Below, piece after piece: positions 6,130-10,048 of a stretch of DNA of 10,048 nt. The position numbers and the translations under genes are program-made. The notes under the pieces are model-generated. The model made no database searches. It had not been told where the DNA came from and was given only the letters and a program-made list of their open reading frames with translations. The number at the start of each line of letters is the position of its first letter. Position 1 is the stretch's first letter. The DNA is from Alphaproteobacteria bacterium (lineage in GTDB: Bacteria; Pseudomonadota; Alphaproteobacteria; Caulobacterales; Maricaulaceae), in NCBI GenBank assembly GCA_030428405.1, contig JAUIEH010000058.1:1-10048 (forward strand), written 5' to 3'.

Positions 6130-7248
6130 TCAGGCCGCCTGACGCGCAGCGGCGAGGTAGTCGCGACTGCGCATTTCGTAGAGACGCGAAGCGGTCCGGG
6201 AGAATTCAAACGATCCGTCTCCTTCGGGATAAAGCGCATCCGGCTCGGCCTGCGCCGAAGCGATCAGCTTCGCTCTGGTCTGGTAGAGCACATCGACGAG
6301 CGTCACGAAACGCTTGGCTTCATTGCGCCGCTCAGGCCCGAGCCTGGGAATGTCGTCGATGATGAAGGTGTGAAAGCGGCGGACCAGCGCCAGATAATCC
6401 TGCGCGCCAAGCGGGCGTGCGCAAAGCTCTTCGAAGGAAAAGCGCGCAGCGCCCCCCGCCGTGCGCGGCGCCGGCACTTTGCGGCCTTTTACGGAGATGT
6501 TTTCGGCGTGTTCCGGCTCGCCGCTCTTCACCCGCTCCCAGATCGCGTCGAGCGCGGCAGCGGTCTCAGGGTCCAGCGGCGTAAGCCAGACCGTCGCTTC
6601 TGCGAGCTTGGCGAGCCGGTAATCCTTCGCTGCGTTCAGCTCGACCACGTCCATGCGCTTTTCCATGAGCTCGATAAAGGGCAGGAAAAGTTGTCGGTTG
6701 AGGCCGTTCTGATAAAGCTCGCGCGGCATCCGGTTGGACGTGGCGACAAGCACCACGCCGCGCTCAAACAAGCCCTCAAACAAGCGTCCAAGGATCATGG
6801 CGTCCGCGATGTCGGTGACGTGCAGCTCGTCAAAGCATAAGAGCCAGTTTTCCTTCGCGATGTCGCGGGCGATTTTCGCGACGGGCTCGTCTTCGCCACG
6901 CGAACGCAGCTCGGCGGCGCGCGCGTGAATGTCGAGCATGAACTCGTGAAAATGCGCGCGTCGTTTGCTGCTCGTCGCGACCGTGTCGAAAAACATGTCC
7001 ATCAGCATCGACTTGCCGCGCCCGACATCGCCGTGAAGATAGACGCCGCGTGCGCCGGGACCCGATTTGCCCGCGATGCGCGCGCTCAATCCGCGCGACC
7101 ACTCAGAAAGTGCGGCGGCGCGCTCCGACAGGATTTCGGCGGCGTGTTCCTGCGCCGGATCCGCGCTCAGATCGCCCGAGGCCACGCGCCGGCGATATTC
7201 CTCGATGACGGTTGCTGCGCCCACGCCGTCAGCGCTCGCCTTCGACAT
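6130..7248 (-). CDS. zapE: ZapE / AFG1-family AAA ATPase
   Basis: ZapE (AFG1, YhcM) is a P-loop ATPase found with the division ring in E. coli; the mitochondrial relative AFG1/LACE1 helps in turnover of respiratory-complex subunits. The 372-residue length is normal. Landmarks are the N-terminal segment VIEEYRRRVASGDLSADPAQ (14-33), Walker A GDVGRGKS (73-80), HFHEFMLDIH (99-108), Walker B LLCFDE (136-141) followed by HVTDIADAMIL, and the sensor stretch ATSNRMPRELYQNGLNR (169-185). The late segment RFHTFIIDDIPRL is also typical. The ATG overlaps the preceding small ORF by 20 nt and has no clear ribosome binding site. An in-frame GTG at 7222-7224, 4 nt after that ORF's stop and about 10 nt behind AAGGCGAG, is an alternative start. 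zapE upstream of mdh is a common alphaproteobacterial arrangement. Confidence 0.95.
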   Translation of the reverse strand: MSKASADGVGAATVIEEYRRRVASGDLSADPAQEHAAEILSERAAALSEWSRGLSARIAGKSGPGARGVYLHGDVGRGKSMLMDMFFDTVATSSKRRAHFHEFMLDIHARAAELRSRGEDEPVAKIARDIAKENWLLCFDELHVTDIADAMILGRLFEGLFERGVVLVATSNRMPRELYQNGLNRQLFLPFIELMEKRMDVVELNAAKDYRLAKLAEATVWLTPLDPETAAALDAIWERVKSGEPEHAENISVKGRKVPAPRTAGGAARFSFEELCARPLGAQDYLALVRRFHTFIIDDIPRLGPERRNEAKRFVTLVDVLYQTRAKLIASAQAEPDALYPEGDGSFEFSRTASRLYEMRSRDYLAAARQAA

Positions 7249-7372
7249 GAACGGCGGACGCGCTTTGCGCCCATGTCCAGGCGCTGGCCGCTGCGCCGAA
7301 CATCAATGCGCCGGCGAGCACGCAGATCGCGAAAAACACGCGCGGATTTTTCGGATGATTGACGACGCGCAT
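7229..7372 (-). CDS. Small single-helix membrane protein (47 residues)
   Basis: This short ORF encodes 47 residues: a basic start (MRVVNHPKNPR), a hydrophobic stretch at about 12-34 (VFFAICVLAGALMFGAAASAW) and a short polar tail ending VHVEGER. The ribosome binding site GAGGGA (7382-7387) lies 9 nt before its ATG, a better site than the next gene has. It starts 38 nt after the thioesterase stop and overlaps the zapE ATG by 20 nt in another frame, as expected for coupled genes. The charge pattern suggests the N-terminus stays in the cytosol. The hydrophobic stretch could be a stable helix or, given ASAWTWAQSASA, a cleavable signal peptide leaving a very short remnant. I do not recognise the family; no function is proposed. 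Confidence 0.68.
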   Translation of the reverse strand: MRVVNHPKNPRVFFAICVLAGALMFGAAASAWTWAQSASAVHVEGER

Positions 7373-7410
7373 CGCGATGCGTCCCTCGCTGGAAAAGCGT
7401 TGGCGACAGG

Positions 7411-7863
7411 CTAGCGCGCTGCGGGCGCGCGGACCAGCGGCTCCAGCGCTGAGCGCAGCGCATCGGGCAAAGCGACCGGCCGGCGCGTTTCTCGATCGAC
7501 ATAGACGTGTACGAAATGACCTTCCGCAGCGGCCTCCTCCGCCTCGCCCGCAAACAAGCCGATTTCATAGCGCACCGACGATGAACCGAGCCGCGCGACG
7601 CGCATGCCGGCGACGACGGGCTCGGGAAAGGCCAATGGCGCGAAATAGCGACACTGCGTCTCGACAACGAGGCCGATGACCGACCCGCCATGAATGTCGA
7701 GCGCGCCGCGCGCGATCAGCATGGCGTTCACGGCCGTGTCGAAGAACGAATAATAGACGACGTTGTTTATATGTCCGTAGACGTCATTATCCATCCAGCG
7801 CGTGGTGATGTCGGAAAACGCGGCATAGTCCTCGCGCCTGCCCGGCGGCGTTCGCTCGCTCAC
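7411..7863 (-). CDS. Acyl-CoA thioesterase, 4HBT hotdog family
   Basis: The 150-residue protein is a single hotdog domain of the 4-hydroxybenzoyl-CoA thioesterase superfamily. Residues 20-44 (TTRWMDNDVYGHINNVVYYSFFDTA) are the family signature; Asp27, followed two residues later by Gly30 and His31, lies at the usual catalytic Asp position. The later strands, CRYFAPLAFPEPVVAGMRVARLGSSSVRYEI and GHFVHVYVDRETRRPV, also match the fold. It should hydrolyse an acyl-CoA in the cytosol; the acyl group cannot be told. The GTG start overlaps the stop of the alcohol dehydrogenase gene in GTGA (7860-7863), and no strong ribosome binding site is seen, so translation is likely coupled. Sharing a transcript with mmsA suggests a role in the same CoA-linked pathway, but this is inference. 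Confidence 0.9.
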   Translation of the reverse strand: MSERTPPGRREDYAAFSDITTRWMDNDVYGHINNVVYYSFFDTAVNAMLIARGALDIHGGSVIGLVVETQCRYFAPLAFPEPVVAGMRVARLGSSSVRYEIGLFAGEAEEAAAEGHFVHVYVDRETRRPVALPDALRSALEPLVRAPAAR

Positions 7864-8690
7864 AATGCGCGCTCATAAATTGCGAGCGCCTCATCCTGGG
7901 AGACCTCGCGCGGATTGTTCACAAGCAGGCGCGTCTGCAGCATGGCGTCCTCGGCCAGCCGCGGCAGATCGTTGTGATTGACGCCGACCTCGGTCAGCCG
8001 GCGCTCAATGCCGACAGCTTCAGCGATGCGCTCGCACTCTTCGATCAAGGCGGCTGCGCTCGACTGACGGCCGAGATGGCCAGCGATGCCAGCATAATCC
8101 TCGCCGCTGACATCGGCGTTGAACGCCAGGACATGCGGCAGGCCGAGCGTCAGATCGGCGTCGAGAATGGCGAGGTCAGCATAAAGCGGCGGCGCGTTAA
8201 CACCCATCTTGGTCGTCTCGCCCGTCGTCACCACCGCGATCGGCGTGACTTCAGAGCCCGTGCCCGACGTCGTCGGCACAAGCGCGAGCGGCAGGCGCGG
8301 GCCGGTCGCATTGTTGACGCCATACATGTCGGCGAGCTTCTGGTCGCCCGCGCATAAAAGCGCGATCAGCTTGGCCGTATCCATCGGACTGCCGCCGCCG
8401 AAACCGACAATGGCGTCGGCGCCGAATTCTCGCGCAGCCTCAGCGCCTGCGAGCACGACTGCTTCGGGCGGATCGGCGACGACGCCGTCATAGACAGCCG
8501 TTTCAACGCCGGCCTCAGCCAGTGAGGCGAGCGCGCCGTCGAGCAGACCCAATCCGCGCACGCCCTTATCCGTCACGAAGAAGATGCGCCGCGCGCCGCC
8601 CAGAGCTGGCTCGGCGAACGCCGCAAAGCGTTCAGCCGCGCCGCGCTCGACATGGACATGCGGAACGGTTCGAAACTCAAAAGGCGTCAT
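7860..8690 (-). CDS. Iron-type alcohol dehydrogenase with large internal deletion, probably inactive
   Basis: The protein is 276 residues, whereas group III (iron-type) alcohol dehydrogenases are about 380-390. The N-terminal NAD-binding half is intact: FFVTDKGVRGLGLLD (37-51), the nucleotide loop GFGGGSPMDTAK (96-107) and VPTTSGTGSEVTP (138-150). The C-terminus (about 186-276: PHVLAFNADVSGEDYAGIA to NNPREVSQDEALAIYERAL) is also family-like. Between them, LTLGLP (181-186 region), normally followed by the metal-binding helices, runs straight into HVLAFN. About 110 residues are missing, in frame. They are the part that in the family holds the Asp and three His metal ligands (D196, H200, H263 and H277 in E. 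coli FucO), so catalysis by the normal mechanism is not expected. The ATG lies 9 nt after the mmsA stop, and the stop overlaps the thioesterase start. There is no stop codon or frameshift in the remnant. A recent deletion, a repurposed NAD-binding protein or an assembly artefact are all possible. Confidence 0.88.
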   Translation of the reverse strand: MTPFEFRTVPHVHVERGAAERFAAFAEPALGGARRIFFVTDKGVRGLGLLDGALASLAEAGVETAVYDGVVADPPEAVVLAGAEAAREFGADAIVGFGGGSPMDTAKLIALLCAGDQKLADMYGVNNATGPRLPLALVPTTSGTGSEVTPIAVVTTGETTKMGVNAPPLYADLAILDADLTLGLPHVLAFNADVSGEDYAGIAGHLGRQSSAAALIEECERIAEAVGIERRLTEVGVNHNDLPRLAEDAMLQTRLLVNNPREVSQDEALAIYERAL

Positions 8691-8699
8691 GGCGAGCCC

Positions 8700-10048
8700 C
8701 TACTGCATGGTCGGGATGATGAAGCTCGAATCCTCGGTCAGACCTTGCGGCCAGCGCTGAGTGACGACCTTGATCTTGGTGTAGAAGCGCACGCCTTCCA
8801 TGCCGTACTGATTGACGTCGCCAAAGGCCGAGCGTTTCCATCCGCCGAAGGAGTGGTAGCTCACCGGCACCGGGATCGGCACATTGACGCCGACCAGACC
8901 CACCTGAACGCGGTTGACGAACTCGCGCGCCGCCAGACCGTTGCGCGTGAAGATGGCGACGCCATTGCCATATTGATGCTTGCTCGGCAGATCGACGGCT
9001 TCCTCGAACGTCTCCGCGCGCACGATCTGCAGGACCGGCCCGAAGATTTCCTCCTTATACGATTCCATCTCCGGCTTTACGTGGTCGAACAAAGTCGGCC
9101 CGATATAATAGCCGTCTTCATGGCCCTGTAGCTTGAAGCCGCGGCCGTCGACCACCAGCTCGGCGCCCTCATCTGCGCCCATCTGGATATAGCTTTCGAC
9201 GCGCGCTTTGTGCGCAGCTGAGACGACGGGGCCGTAATGCGCCTCCGGATCGGTCGAAACGCCGACTTTCAACGTCGCCATCTCCGCCACCATGCGCTCA
9301 CGGAGTTCATCCGCCGTGTCCTTGCCGACGGGCACGGCCACCGGCAGCGCCATGCAGCGTTCGCCCGCCGAGCCGAAGGCCGCGCCGACGAGGTCCTTGA
9401 CTACCTGATCCATATCCGCGTCCGGCATGATCAGGCCGTGATTCTTGGCCCCGCCCATCGCCTGGACGCGTTTGCCGCGCGACGTGCCGGTCGAATAAAT
9501 GTACTGCGCGATGTCGGAGGAGCCGACAAAGCTGATCGCCTTGACGTCGTCATGGGTGATGAGCGCGTCTACGGCGGATTTATCTCCGTGCACGACCTGA
9601 AGCACGCCTTCCGGCGCGCCGGCCTCCATGAACAATTCCGCCAGGCGCACCGGCACGCTCGGGTCCTTCTCCGACGGCTTGATGATGCAGGCGTTGCCGC
9701 ACGCGATCGACATGCCGAACATCCACATCGGGATCATGGCCGGGAAGTTGAAAGGCGTGATGCCGACGCTGACGCCTAAAGGCTGGCGCATCGAATAAAC
9801 GTCAATGCCGGGTCCGGCGCTGTCGGTGTATTCGCCTTTCAAAAGCGAGGGTATGCCGCAGGCGACTTCAATAACTTCGAGCCCGCGCTGCACGTCGCCG
9901 CGCGCATCCGCGAGCACTTTGCCGTGCTCGGATGAAAGCAGGTGCGCCAGCTCGTCCATATGCGCTTCGACGAGCTCTTTGAATTTGAACATGACGCGCG
10001 CGCGCCGCTGCGGATTGACCAGCGCCCAGGAGGCTTGCGCCTTGACGG
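8700..10048 (-). CDS. mmsA: CoA-acylating (methyl)malonate-semialdehyde dehydrogenase, N-terminus beyond window
   Basis: The frame is open from the right edge to a TAG stop, giving about 449 residues of a protein usually near 500. The first visible residues, VKAQASWALVNPQRRARVMFKFKELV, already match the family, so the ATG at 9990-9992 is internal. MmsA oxidises methylmalonate or malonate semialdehyde with NAD and CoA to propionyl-CoA or acetyl-CoA, releasing CO2, in valine, inositol and beta-alanine breakdown. Counted from that ATG: ITPFNFPAMIPMWMF (78-92), the NAD-binding GSSDIAQYIY (157-166), GGAKNHGLIMPDADMD (180-195), where Asn replaces the general-base Glu of ordinary aldehyde dehydrogenases, and catalytic Cys213 in FGSAGERCMAL. 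The tail FGGWKRSAFGDVNQYGMEGVRFYT...VTQRWP is diagnostic. It is the first visible gene of the run with the alcohol dehydrogenase and thioesterase. Confidence 0.95.
   Translation of the reverse strand, partial: VKAQASWALVNPQRRARVMFKFKELVEAHMDELAHLLSSEHGKVLADARGDVQRGLEVIEVACGIPSLLKGEYTDSAGPGIDVYSMRQPLGVSVGITPFNFPAMIPMWMFGMSIACGNACIIKPSEKDPSVPVRLAELFMEAGAPEGVLQVVHGDKSAVDALITHDDVKAISFVGSSDIAQYIYSTGTSRGKRVQAMGGAKNHGLIMPDADMDQVVKDLVGAAFGSAGERCMALPVAVPVGKDTADELRERMVAEMATLKVGVSTDPEAHYGPVVSAAHKARVESYIQMGADEGAELVVDGRGFKLQGHEDGYYIGPTLFDHVKPEMESYKEEIFGPVLQIVRAETFEEAVDLPSKHQYGNGVAIFTRNGLAAREFVNRVQVGLVGVNVPIPVPVSYHSFGGWKRSAFGDVNQYGMEGVRFYTKIKVVTQRWPQGLTEDSSFIIPTMQ

Noticed and set aside
5643..6362. 239-codon + strand ORF spanning the zapE/TonB-like junction
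   Set aside because: Extreme Arg/Pro content and overlap with two supported genes; typical GC-rich shadow.
9994..10004. CGCGCG run near the right edge as a possible Z-DNA or regulatory tract
   Set aside because: It lies inside the mmsA coding frame and encodes the Arg-Arg-Ala-Arg-Val stretch expected for the family.
1..10048. Defence, phage, CRISPR, transposon or tRNA/rRNA content
   Set aside because: No spaced repeats, terminal inverted repeats, transposase or integrase motifs, or RNA gene signatures were seen; the genes are ordinary chromosomal metabolic and envelope genes.

Overview
This is a 10 kb piece of a GC-rich chromosome. It looks like core genome of an alphaproteobacterium; the proteins fit the Caulobacterales/Maricaulales/Hyphomonadales side of that class, but the placement is inferred from protein style and gene content, not from a marker gene. 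I see no mobile element, CRISPR array, rRNA, tRNA, phage gene or defence system.

Layout. At the left edge, on the + strand, are the last 163 codons of purK (purine synthesis). A GC-rich inverted repeat follows, then a gene for an unrecognised five-helix membrane protein with a soluble C-terminal domain. All remaining genes lie on the - strand and converge on that gene. In transcription order, from the right edge leftwards, they are: mmsA (CoA-acylating (methyl)malonate-semialdehyde dehydrogenase, cut by the window edge), an iron-type alcohol dehydrogenase gene with a large internal in-frame deletion, a hotdog-fold thioesterase, an unlisted 47-residue single-helix membrane protein, zapE (AFG1-like ATPase), a 677-residue membrane-anchored protein with two TonB-C-like domains, a class I O-methyltransferase, mdh (malate dehydrogenase) and a GNAT acetyltransferase.

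How the genes fit together. mmsA, the alcohol dehydrogenase gene and the thioesterase are tightly packed (9-nt gap, then a 4-nt GTGA overlap) and look like one transcript for CoA-linked semialdehyde and hydroxyacid metabolism. The small ORF overlaps the start of zapE, so zapE may be coupled to it. zapE followed by mdh is a familiar alphaproteobacterial order, but here the TonB-like gene and the methyltransferase sit between them. The GNAT gene is coupled to mdh by a second GTGA overlap, and an 18-bp imperfect tandem duplication separates its stop codon from that of the convergent membrane-protein gene.

Most notable points: the alcohol dehydrogenase appears to have lost about 110 residues, including the segment that carries all metal ligands in this family; the TonB-like protein has two TonB-C-like domains; the small membrane protein ahead of zapE has a good ribosome binding site; and the mdh and methyltransferase leaders share a sequence block, the latter leader also having a hairpin plus U-tract just before the ribosome binding site. 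None of this amounts to an evident new multi-gene system.
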